Below, piece after piece: positions 1-10,903 of a stretch of 64,000 bases of DNA. Within the stretch, counting starts at the first letter, position 1, and each line of letters starts with the position of its first letter. Source of the stretch: Adineta vaga (lineage: Eukaryota; Rotifera); contig CP075493.1 of the NCBI GenBank assembly GCA_021613535.1, forward strand, positions 7,874,001 to 7,938,000, in the 5' to 3' direction. The translations under genes and the position numbers were made by a program. The notes under the pieces are model-generated. The model worked only from the letters and a program-made list of their open reading frames with translations, was not told the origin of the DNA and did not search any database.

Positions 1-85
1 TGAACATCCACAAAGTCGTCTTCAGATTACTTGTTCGTTTTCACAAACATCTTTTCCAGTAAATCTATTTACTCACTTCCTTTAG

Positions 86-492
86 GTACACTTCTACTCA
101 CATCGATCATGTTTCGTTGGTCGGTATCTCGTCTCCTTCCACCAGTATCCTATTTAACATTATTAGATAAATATACATTAATATCTTTAGTTTTTATTTC
201 ACTTAATTCTATATGGCATTCAATAATTGGTTTTCTTATTCGACATACGGCCATATCAAAAATGATTGATTATTATGTTCTCAGTTTATTTACAGCATTT
301 TTTCTTATTTATCATTTTCTAATGGCATTATTTTTATTTCAAGCATTACGTAGTCGACAAGTTATGCTTGAAAGTGACCGTCAATATGCATCGAAATTAG
401 CTGGCATGTTTGAAACATTCGTACAAGGACATCATGCTGTACAACGTTTTCAAGAAAGACTAAATTCTAGTCGTACATCTCTATTTGTTTAG
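86..492 (+). CDS. Cys-loop ligand-gated ion channel, C-terminal exon (partial)
   Basis: This is the 3' end of a gene that begins outside the window. The frame reads through a pore-helix-like segment, then the M2-M3 loop motif LPPVSYLTLLDKY, which resembles the conserved LP.VSY..A.D.Y signature of pentameric ligand-gated channels. A third membrane segment follows (SLVFISLNSIWHSIIGFL), then a short loop and a last hydrophobic helix before a basic 50-residue tail. In known family members M4 also lies close to the C-terminus. The start is set at the pyrimidine-rich acceptor ending in ag at 84-85; the frame stays open further upstream, so the exon may begin earlier. Ligand and charge selectivity cannot be read from this fragment. 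The family call is likely but not certain. Confidence 0.5.
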
Positions 493-532
493 CAGATCTA
501 TTTTTTATTTTACACGAAAAAGAAAAGAAAAA

Positions 533-562
533 TACATACACACACACACATATATATATATC
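533..562. repeat. CA/TA dinucleotide microsatellite
   Basis: A short run of alternating ca followed by ta units in the narrow gap between two convergent genes. Confidence 0.8.
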
Positions 563-574
563 TATTATCTGGAT

Positions 575-2669
575 TTATTTTCGTTTATATATACATATCA
601 GATTATTACTTGTAGTTAAACACAGATAAGTTTCATTGAGACTAGATGAAAGAAGACTAGGTGCTTGAGATGTTTTTGCTTGTGGCCAATTGATTTCATA
701 ACGTTTATTTTCAAACGATGCTTTCTTTGTTTTCTTATTAATTGAATTCATACGAATTTGATGATAAAAAAATGATCCATGATCACTACCAAGAATACAT
801 TCGAATGATGTATTACTCTTATCATTTTCATTCGTTGTTAAACATACAGCCATTTTCGTTGCAATTTGTCGATAAGGATTTGAAAGTGAAAGAGTCATAT
901 GTAATTGTTGACTAGGAGGAAGAGATTGTTCAAGATCAAAGCAACATATTTGATCAAGACCAAGAATATTCATTGCTATTAAACGTGTTTGACCATTGAT
1001 TAAACGAATGGATTCAATATGTTCACCAACTGTACACATAGATTTCGGAAATGTTAATCGAATTGGAGTTTGTTCATGAATAACAAATAGACCGGAAGTT
1101 GTTCCAACTAAGAGAAGATTATTCTCTCTTGTTAATGGATAACATAATAGATCCGTTATACTAAGAATTGAATCATCAGCATTATCAAAGTAATAGACAT
1201 GTGTTGATGAAACTTTATGAGTTAATACAGTTGATTCGATGTAATCGAATTGAGCTGCTGGTTTACTTTGTTTACGAATATATGAGAGAAATCGATCGAG
1301 ATACGATTGAATATTCAATAAACGAACAGTATGAAATGAACCAATAATTAATGTAGATGAATTATTCGAATGCCATGTTAAACAACTAATTGATGAAGAC
1401 TAAATTTAAATAAAACAGTCAGGTAAAGATATATATATATCGAATGACTTTCGTCCTGTATCTCTTTTTCATTTCTATAAAAAGTTTCCATCAAAAGTTA
1501 CTTACAGGTAGTTCAATATGTCCAAACATAATTTTATATTTATGCGATATAAGATAGATATGTCCATTGGTTGCTCCGACAGCTAATATTTTATGATTTT
1601 CTTTTCCATCATTGACTTCAATCCAACATAAACATGAAAAATATTCTGTCGAATTGGTTCCATTCTTATCTTTTAATTTTCTTCCTGTTGTTGGCATTGC
1701 CGTTGAACGTAATGCTGATACTTCATAGAGATGAGTCACTTCACATGTATCACAATCAATAAAACACACTTTTTGTCCTCCACAAGTTGCTAAGATATGT
1801 TGTGTTGTATTCGGTTCGAATAATCCCATTCGAACAGCTATAGTTGTTAAATCATTTTCCGTTGTTTGATGACAACGAAGAAATTTTATCGGTTCAAAAT
1901 TTGTTTTAATATCCATCATATCATTGAATTCAGCAGTTAAATGTGTTCTTAAACTTTTCTTTGGTTGTTGTAATTTTGGTGCTGATATACAAAGTTCATC
2001 AATTTTCTTTGTTATTAAATAATTTGCTAATGTTGAAAGATGAATAAGATTGAAATCAGCTTGTTTTTGGAAGATTTTTATCATTGCATGACGAAAATCT
2101 TCGAGTAATTGTTTTACAACTTGTCGATTTTTTTCATTCGTCGATTCTTGTTTATATTTATCATAGTATGAAACTGCCCAAAGACGATCGATTTTCGTTT
2201 CAATAATTTGTAACCACTGATCTAATTTTAGCTGGTCATCTTCGATTTGATCACGATTCGAATCGATTAAATGTTCAAGAGATGGACAAATATGTAAAGA
2301 TAAAAATCGTTCATTAGATCGAAGAAGATTTTCTGTAATATTTAAATGTTTTAAATGTTTCAAATCTTTAAGAAATACTAATGTTTCTAATTTATTATGA
2401 CTTAGATTTAATTTTTCAATAAAATTCTCTTTTGCTTTGGACCAATCTAAATTGATGGTAATTAATTGATTGTATGATAAATCAAGTGAATGAAGTTTAG
2501 GCAAATGTTCAAATGGAAATGTATCTATTTGAATTAATTGTAAATTCGAAAGATTTAAATCTGTTATTTGATGATAGGATGTCGATGGTAAACGTTTCGA
2601 TGAGATCATTAATGTTATAAATTCATTTTGAGAATGTTTTCGAAGACGTTTAGGTGGTGATGAAGACAT
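575..2669 (-). CDS. LRWD1: LRWD1/ORCA-like leucine-rich repeat and WD-repeat protein
   Basis: Two exons (2669..1506 and 1399..575) joined in phase 0 give 662 aa, close to vertebrate LRWD1 (about 650). After a short basic start, residues about 35-130 hold leucine-rich repeats (LHSLDLSYNQLITI, IEKLNLSHNKLETL, LKHLNITENLLR). A helical linker follows, then WD-type strands from about residue 275 to the end (ILATCGGQKVCFIDCD, ILAVGATNGHIYLI, LTWHSNNSSTLIIGS). LRWD1 is known to bind the origin recognition complex and repressive chromatin in the nucleus; that role here is by homology. The gene lies 188 nt downstream of AKAP10 on the same strand, with a pyrimidine-rich acceptor-like site just before its ATG. 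Confidence 0.85.
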
Positions 2670-2672
2670 GAT

Positions 2673-2692
2673 CTGAAAAAATCAATTTAGAT
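2673..2692 (-). promoter_or_regulatory. Acceptor-like site 3 nt upstream of the LRWD1 start
   Basis: On the minus strand a run of six T followed by CAG stands 3 nt before the LRWD1 ATG. There is no obvious upstream exon between it and the AKAP10 stop. It could be the 3' splice site of a 5'-UTR intron or a spliced-leader trans-splice site; bdelloid rotifers are known to trans-splice leaders. Confidence 0.45.
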
Positions 2693-2857
2693 AATTACGT
2701 CGAAATTGATTGGAAATTACATTTGTATGAAAGACAAATGACTAGGAATAAATTATATAAGAATAGAAATACGCACACATCTGACAGAAAAGAAAACAAT
2801 AACACTGTATTTTTTTCCATACGGTCGAAATAACAAAAACGAAGAAGAATCACATTC

Positions 2858-4840
2858 TTAATGATTATCAAGATTTGCTGTCATCGTAGTTATTTCATTA
2901 ATGAATGTTTCAGCAAATCGAGCAGCTGCTTCATCCATTGCCTATATAAAATAGAATAGAAATATTTTATTAAAAGAGAAAGAAATATAAGTTACGAGTT
3001 CATCTTGTTCATTACGAACTAAATTTGATAAAAATTGAATTGGATTCGAAGATGTTTTACGATTCGTAAATGATGCACTATCGACAGATTCAACATCAGG
3101 ATCACGAATAAAACGACCCAATGGATCAATGTAACCCATTGAATATTTTCTAATAAAACAAAAAATTAACTATGATATTAAAAAAAGTTTCATTTCATTC
3201 GTACCCCATGGATTTGATTGCTAATTCTTGATTTAAACTTGGACAAGATGATGAAACACTTGGATTTCTTTGCCGATTTGATTGTGTAGTTGTACATGTT
3301 GCTGTTGGAATAACTGAAGATTGTACGACATTATCCGAACTGATCGATGCTGTATCTATTTAATAATATCATTTGAATTGTATTCAATCAAAGAAAAAGA
3401 ATATCTTCTTTATACCAGATTCAACCGTTTTCACAGGTCGAGATGTTAATGCTCTTTCTTCATTACGAATTTTTAACATTAAATCACTAATATGCTCACA
3501 AAAGATCACACTTTGCAAGAATCGAGGAAAATATTCCTACAGAAATTGAAAAATCATTTTTTTTTCTACATAAACTCATCTGTCTACTTACACGTTGAAG
3601 AATAATATATATAATCCAAGCTGTTTGATCAAATGTATCACCTGATGGTCCAGCATCAACATCTGGTTGACATATACTACATTCAATTCGTGCACGAATT
3701 GCATCATCAAATCCTAATCGTTTTGGTGCTTGTAATGATATGTATCTATAAAAAGAAAATGTTCAATACATCACTGATCATTTGTATTTATAGATGCACA
3801 TACTGATCATAGATATTCAAAGCATTTTCAGTTAATGTTTGATTATCAATCATTCGATTGATAGTACTCTGATAAAAATGTTCAATTGCAAGCCAAAAAC
3901 GAACTAAATCAATAATTTTCTCTTGTTCCGCAAACTAAATTCATATAACTAATGAAACAAAATTGAAGATTCCAGTTTTTTTACCTCCATAAAATAAGAT
4001 GATGATGAATTATTATAAAGAATATCATGTAATTGAAGTTCATTACTTGTTAACATTTTCAATTGATAGTTTACATGATATGCACTAGCTAAATATGCTG
4101 GAAAAGCACTAAACAAAAAAATTGCGGTTTTTTCTTTCTTTTTCTTCGAAACAAACTTCTGTTCAATTAAATTCCAAGCATATTCTCTTGCCATTCGAAA
4201 ACAATCGGGATCTGTTGTTGTGCTATTACTCGACGGGCAAATTAAAGCTACAAGAGATCAATAAACTACGAAAAATAACAAGAATTCGACTTACAAAGTG
4301 TTGTCTGTCGAATATCATCATCAATCGATATTAAATATTTCGCGTCAATTGATAAATATCGATGAAATAGAGTTAATGCGGCTGTTTGTTGTTCGGAATG
4401 TTTGGATGAATTTTGTCGAGCTAGGTTTTCGAATGCATGAACATCGAGAATAAATTTTAAATAAGACGATAATGAACATGATTCCATATAAAGAATGAAA
4501 TAATTCAATTCATCATTTGGTGTATAGACAAGATTATAGAGAGAACGATTTAAACGGGAATGTCGTAATGAAGCAAGTTCAGATGGAATAGTGCAATGTC
4601 CTAGAAATAGTTTATAGCAATGATAGAAAATAACTTAGATGATCAATTTATCATACCTGATTGTATCGCTAAATCACGATAGTATGGCCATTGTTGAATA
4701 CCGAGAAGATTCTCAGAACGATTTCGACTTTGACTACGTTCACGGGTTTTTTCTAGATTGTAGAAAATAACATAGAAAAGAAATTATTGTTTAGAACTCG
4801 CACCTTTATTGGAATTGGTAAATATACGGAAAAACGACAT
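2858..4840 (-). CDS. AKAP10: AKAP10-like dual-RGS A-kinase anchoring protein
   Basis: Eleven exons (4840..4804, 4752..4657, 4600..4295, 4247..4157, 4108..3985, 3934..3804, 3745..3592, 3536..3416, 3355..3205, 3149..2996, 2941..2858) join with matching phases into 482 aa; all introns are 45-60 nt. The first RGS domain spans about residues 76-195 (NELNYFILYMESCSLSSYLK) and the second about 197-340 (VRFWLAIEHF, YISLQAPKRLGFDDAIRARI, FPRFLQSVIFCEHISDL). Then come a linker, the D-AKAP2 motif GYIDPLGRFIRDPD, and a C-terminal amphipathic helix (DEAAARFAETFINEITTM, residues about 458-475) where D-AKAP2 binds PKA regulatory subunits. It should tether PKA to membranes. It is shorter than human AKAP10 (662 aa) and lacks the PDZ-binding tail. 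Confidence 0.9.
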
Positions 4841-5144
4841 GATTGAAATTTACATATAAATATTGAAAAAACAAGAGCAAGTAACTGCGCGTAGTTATCG
4901 AATCCGTTCGTTCGTTCTTTCTTTCATTTCATTCATTCATTCATGACATCCATCGTCATTGATTCTCTCCTTTTTCCTGAAAAGAAGAAGATCATGACTC
5001 ATCGTCAACTTCGTTTTATCCTATCGTATATGGTTGAAAATTCTTCAATAGAGGGTGTTAGATCAACGTTAAGGAAAACATATATACTGTAAACTCGATT
5101 ATTTTTATTATGAATCAAATCATACTACAGTAAAAGAGATATTT

Positions 5145-6416
5145 TTAGAGAGAAATCATTCTCCATTTTTGAAGATCACTATTAACATCGCGCCATAAAT
5201 GTAATTGTGCACCTGGTAAAATATTATCGGCAGGAACAGATATCATTTTTGGTGCATCAGAATTACCTATCGTGTGAACATTGATAAGTTGAACAATATC
5301 AGGAGTATTTTCATCAACGATTTGTAATTTCCATAATTGATTATTTCCGCTATGATATGGCCATTGAATTAGTTTCGTACCATCAGTTGTACCCCAATTA
5401 TCACTATCTAAACCTAAACGACTGTGAGCTGCAATCAGACGAAATTGACCATGGCCTGCATATTGAACATGCCATTTCTATAATAAAGAAAACTATCTCA
5501 TTGAAAAGTATGTACAATAATGGATGATTACCTGCCAATCACCTCCATTATCATGCCATTGTAAGACACTTCTACCCCAATCATTTGATGCACTATCAAT
5601 TTCTAATAGAAGACCTGTTTGAACATTTTGAAATTTATAAAATCCATCATATTTTGGTTTCCAAACTTCAAGTAAATCTACACTCATAACTGAAGGATAA
5701 TCTGGAACATTGATAGGTGAATTCTGTGCTTTACCACCAACGCCTAATCCAATGACTAAACACATCTTATCGACTTGTTTTAATTCATCAGATTTTGTAA
5801 TTGTATTTACCCATTTATCATCATAATACCATGTAATTTGATCATAACCCCAGTCTAATCCATATCGATGAACACCATCACTTGTTTGCTTATCCACAGC
5901 AACAAAATTTTGCTCTTCAACCTCACCCTTATCATTCGTATATTTAAATCCATAAAAATAACGTGATCTGGCATCGAATGCTTCCATAACAGTAAGCATT
6001 GGAACACGTCCTGAATCTTCTGGTACGAGAAATACTGCTGGCCATGTACTTTCTGTAGCTGGTACACGTAAATTAATATCAATAAAACCGTTTTTCATAC
6101 AAAACTTTCCATTAGTATTAACAGCACCTGAAGAAAAATCAATATCAAGCGCACCGAATTCTGTCATAACACCAACTGTTGTTGATCGTTCTTGGATAGC
6201 TGTAATGTTTAAGAAACCATCTTGTGTAACTCGAACTAAACGAGGATTCGTATTAGCTCGATGAGTATAGTAAGTACCCCATGGATATCCATAATTCCAA
6301 ATAGATTTATTCATTGATGGAGGATCGAAAGTTTCATATAGTACTCGAGTTTGTCCATGAGTTAGTTGACCAGAAATCGTTGAAATAAGCAAAGCGAAGA
6401 TAAAAATACCAATCAT
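5145..6416 (-). CDS. Secreted GH16-like protein with C-terminal ricin-type lectin domain
   Basis: Exons 6416..5532 and 5477..5145 (54-nt intron, phase 0) give 405 aa. The first 16 residues form a signal peptide (MIGIFIFALLISTISG). Residues about 24-255 follow the glycoside hydrolase 16 sandwich: GFIDINLRVPATESTWPAVF, then the position of the catalytic E-x-D-x-x-E motif, then VHRYGLDWGYDQITWYYDD. At the active site the sequence is PMLTVMEAF, so the nucleophile Glu is Met140 and the helper Asp is Thr142; only the acid/base Glu145 remains. Residues about 258-405 are a ricin-B-type trefoil (YKFQNVQTGLLLEI, LQWHDNGGDWQ, IQWPYHSGNNQLW). It probably binds glycans outside the cell and may not hydrolyse them. 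The start is the ATG that opens the signal peptide. Confidence 0.8.
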
Positions 6417-7479
6417 TACTATACCCAACTCAAATTTTCAAAAGTCATGGGACAGGGCTAAGATGGGTACGTATATATATATAAATAGACAACTACTGTT
6501 GAATGAGACCATGAGAAAAACCATCTGGAAATATTTACTATTGTTCGCAACAACAGACCAGGTGTGATTTTTTCAGATTATTATGTTTAAGACGAAGATA
6601 GTTAATAAATAAATATATGTTAATTATTGAAAATATAGCAAGCAGTATCGAGTTAATGCGTACAGTCAATCAAGATAATAAAAACTTTCATTCAAATGTT
6701 TATTACGTTTATCAATACATGGGATAATTGATGCTTCTCTGATAAAATGAATACCGATGGAAAATATTCTCATAAACAAGTTATCAATCTTCAAGTTATA
6801 TGAATATGAGAGGAAAATATATACGAAAATTTAACGACGTTTCAAGCCGTATTGTCGACACTTCTCTTTGAAATGAAAATTTTCATAAATATCTTAAACT
6901 TTTACACACAAATGATTAAAGAATTAAACGTTTATACGACTCTTATGTTCAATAGACGACAATAAAAACTGAATGTTTGAATCTTGTACTTTTTACATCT
7001 CGAAAATTGTGATGGTGATTATTAAAGCGGGATCTAAAAATTGTACAAAGATTGAAAGAGAAAAACCAGAATGAATAAACGTATACGTGTGGAAATATAT
7101 ATAATAGAATAAAATTGCAATTTATTTATAAATTTCTTCGAGAAAAAATCAGAAATAAACACTTTAACAAATATTGATAGAGATAGAAAAGTTTTCACAT
7201 TCTCTCTCAGATGTTACGACAATGATTAAGAATATATAAGTAAGAATTCAATTCGAAGTTACTCTTTTGTTTATTTCTTTTTTTCTTCTATAACGTCCGT
7301 CAAATTCCAACATATACATATATATATATATATATATCATATGTTTTAAACAAATAAAATGTAGAGGACAGAATGACCGTATCGTTATTTTTTGCTCATA
7401 GAAATCGATAGTCTTTGAATGAAATGAAAAAATAAATGTACCCTTATTCTATATCATTGTTTTATTTTCAGACTAAAAA
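6417..7479. other. Divergent intergenic region
   Basis: About 1.06 kb between a minus-strand and a plus-strand gene, AT-rich with a TA run near 7316-7337. No coding signal was seen. A pyrimidine-rich stretch ending in cag at 7471 stands 9 nt before the downstream ATG and may be a cis or spliced-leader acceptor. Promoters of both genes are expected here. Confidence 0.6.
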
Positions 7480-8933
7480 ATGGATTCAAAATTGAGAAAA
7501 TATCTGCTTTATCGTCGATTATTAGTTAATAATTGTTTACTTTTTCTTGGCTTTTTCTTTATGATTACATTTGTTCGTATGACTTATTTCAAAATGTCTG
7601 AATCTGATTCATATGATACTCACACTATCCTATCAAATACAGAATTCTTCGAACATTTACAACCATATTATTATCCTGTTTCTTGCCAGAAACTTTTTGA
7701 AAATGATCTGGATGAAATGCAACATGCACTGACTCTTTTGAATAACAACCATTCATATCCAATAATACTTGACAAACAATACAATATACCTAGAACAAAA
7801 TGTGATATTTATCGTTCTGAACGTTTTCATCAATCATATCATTATGAAGATTCTTTTATTAATCAACAATTTCCTTTAGCTTTTAGCATTCTTATGCATG
7901 AAAATGTTGAACAATTTGAACGTCTTTTACGTCTAATATATCGTCCACAAAATTTCTATTGTATTCATGTTGATAGTAGTGCAGACGAAAATGTGTTTGA
8001 AGCTGTTCAATCGATTGTACAATGTTTTGATAATGTATTTTTAGCAAGTAAACGTGAAAGAGTTCTTTATGCAACAATACGAAGATTACAGGCTGATCTT
8101 AATTGTATGAAAGATTTATTAAAATATCCATCGTGGAAATATTTATTAAATATGGCTAATTCGGAGTTACCATTAAAAACTAATGATGAATTAGTGAAAA
8201 TCTTATCTATTTATCGAGGATTTAATGATATCGAAGGAATATGGAAGAAGAGAAATAAGTATAGATTTGAACATGTTTATAAATTTAAAACTAATATAAA
8301 TGGAACACATGAACATTATTTAATTAGAACAGAAGAAAGAAAACGACCAGCTCCACATAATATCACGATTATTAAAGGATCTGCATATGGTATGATACGC
8401 TTTCTATTTTCTATAGATCAATTCATGATTTCGATCTTCAGGTGCATTTTCTCGTGCATTCGTGAAATATGTACAAACAGATCCCATTGCCAAAGAATTA
8501 TACAATTGGTCAAATGATACCTATAGTCCAGATGAACATTATTGGGCAACATTAAATTATAATACGCATTTAAAGGCTCCTGGCGGATATAAAGGTAATA
8601 GAATTTCTATGATAACTCAAATTTGAAGCGAATATATTCAAATTGTTCATTTCTATTTCAGCTCGAAGTGATCCTGTTCAATGGACAGCTCGTTTTGCTA
8701 ATTGGGGTGAATATCGATGTCATGGCCGTTTCGTACGTGGTGTATGTGTATTTGGCACTGGTGATTTACCATTATTAGCTAATCGTCATGAGTTCATAGC
8801 CAATAAATTCAATCTCAATATTGATCCTCTTGCTTATCAATGTTTAGAAGAAGTTCTTTTCAATCGATCTAAACTTAATGTACCATTGACTAATGCACAA
8901 TTTTACCGTCAAATGCCATTTTTATTACCTTGA
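7480..8933 (+). CDS. Core-2/I-branching beta-1,6-N-acetylglucosaminyltransferase (GT14)
   Basis: Exons 7480..8389, 8442..8594 and 8662..8933 join in phase to 444 aa. It is a type II Golgi protein: a short cytoplasmic tail, one membrane anchor (about residues 16-36), a stem, then the GT14 catalytic domain. Family features include [64 protein letters not shown] and [11 protein letters not shown]. The C-terminal block is [20 protein letters not shown] followed by CVFGTGDLP. These enzymes transfer GlcNAc to core-1 or poly-LacNAc acceptors, branching O-glycans. Length matches human GCNT1 (428 aa). Which GCNT subtype it is cannot be decided. Confidence 0.88.
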
Positions 8934-9090
8934 ATTATATGATTTCTATAGATTTAATTTGTACTAAATATCCGTTATGTTTTCTTTTGTTCTTTGCTTA
9001 GAAAGTGTTCAGTATGATTATGATGATCAAAGATCAAATAGAATTTTTTTTTATTTATTTAGTTTAGTTAACAAAAGATCATGATAACAA

Positions 9091-10638
9091 TTATTCTGAA
9101 GAATCTTGTTTAAATCTTTTAGCTGGATGTTCTTCTTCATTGTTCTTCTTTTCGAATAAAACTATTTTCGCACACATCATATCTTTCTTTGGTGCGACTT
9201 GTCGAACAAATCGACATGATATTTGGTGATCACTGAGATTCGGTAAGATAGTTTTTAAACGTTGTCGAATATCTTCATCGGGATTATCAGCTTTGGAAAA
9301 TGTATAACAATGAATATGAATAGGTAATAACCATTGTTGTTTTTCGTCGACATTCTTTTCTAACCATTCAGGAAAAACATCCAGAAATGTTAGAGCAATA
9401 TCGGGTAAATTCATTAGAACTATTATTTTATTATCAGATAAACACCAACGTTTTTCTTCATTATCAAGAATTTCTTGTTGATAAGTTTCTATACGTGGAA
9501 AAACAATTGTACGAAGAAATTCACGACCATCTAAATTGAATATATGATATTGATTTGAAGATTTTTTGCTTTGATTCGTTTTTAGATTAATTGTCATCCA
9601 TTTAACTGATTCAGGATTAATATCATTTGCATAAACATTACAACCAAGCATTAAAGCAGGTACAACAAATGGTCCAACACCGGCAAATACATCAAAAATA
9701 AGATCATTATGATGCAGAATTTTAACAATACGTTCACGTTCAGTACCTAAATGAGAATTTCGAAATGGCAATAGAAGAGAGTGTGATTATTTACTTAATC
9801 GAGGATTCCAATAGACTTTAGCAAAATCGAATTGAAATATTGCTTTACTTTCACGACATTTAACAATTGTATTGGGTTCACCGGCAAGAATTTCCAATTC
9901 AAAATTACGATGAACCGAATCGATTTCATGTAATTTATTTACGACAGTTTTCACATGCGAGAGTTTGTCAAGAACAACTTGAGCTACAATACTTAGAAGA
10001 CAATATATCTATTTTTCTATTCAAAATCGATAGTTTTTATATTTATTTGATTAATCCTTCTAGTACATGGTACATATTCATCTTTTCTAACTTTCAATTC
10101 CTTTTTTATGCGATGAACATCTCCACTCACCGATTATATGTTTATATGGTAAAACAGGATCTTTCAAATTGAAATGAGCAATATGTCCAATAAGACTATA
10201 ACCAGAACCTGTATTAATAGGTCCGTCTTTTCCTAAATCATCGGGTAAGATTGCTTTGATAATTTGTTCAATCGAATAATTCTCATAATTTACTGTCAGT
10301 TGAATAAAATCAAAAGATTCTTCAATATATTTTGTAATCGATGGTATCATTTTAATTGCGTCCTCTTTAGTTTCAATAACATCTGGATCGAGTAGAATTT
10401 GTTTATGTGTTTTCGATATCGGTTGTAAATCTCGAACATTTTTCAATGCCGGTAGAATCAATAGAGCATCTTTCCATTTCGATGTTTGAATACATTCCAC
10501 AGGAAGATTAACATACGGAACACTGATCGTTTGTTGAAACTGTTCACGATCTAGATTCGTTATACCTTTAACAGATAGAGGTAATTTCAAATGCATTTGA
10601 CGTAATGATCGAAAGAATCTATGCGAGAAAACAGACAT
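9091..10638 (-). CDS. TRMT5: tRNA (guanine37-N1)-methyltransferase Trm5
   Basis: Exons 10638..10131, 9983..9795 and 9746..9091 join in phase to 450 aa. The N-terminal part carries the Trm5 D1-type region. It is followed by HFNLKDPVLPYKHII, the VVLDKL segment and FDFAKVYWNPRLSTERERI. The Rossmann methylase core shows FDVFAGVGPFVVPA (SAM loop), CNVYANDINPESVKWM, NLDGREFLR and the catalytic NLPDIALTFLDVF, then the closing strand RQVAPKKDMMCAKIV. It should methylate N1 of G37 next to the anticodon in the cytosol and/or mitochondria, preventing frameshifting. The gene sits 265 nt downstream of the formin stop on the same strand. Confidence 0.93.
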
Positions 10639-10903
10639 TCATCTGCTCTATTGTAAAGAAAGAATAATCTCTAGAATAATGATGGAAATAATATCTTTAC
10701 TAAACAATGTTTTGTTTATCAATTAAAAGAAATGAAATAAACAGAAGATGAACGGATAAAAAAATAGCAGACGCACGTGTATACACAAAAAACAACTAGT
10801 GAATAAAAAAGAAAAGGAAAACGAAAGGAGTTTATTTCAGATTCACTGGATTGTAAGAATATAAATATGGAATACCAGCGTCGAACAAAAAAATGATCAT
10901 TCT

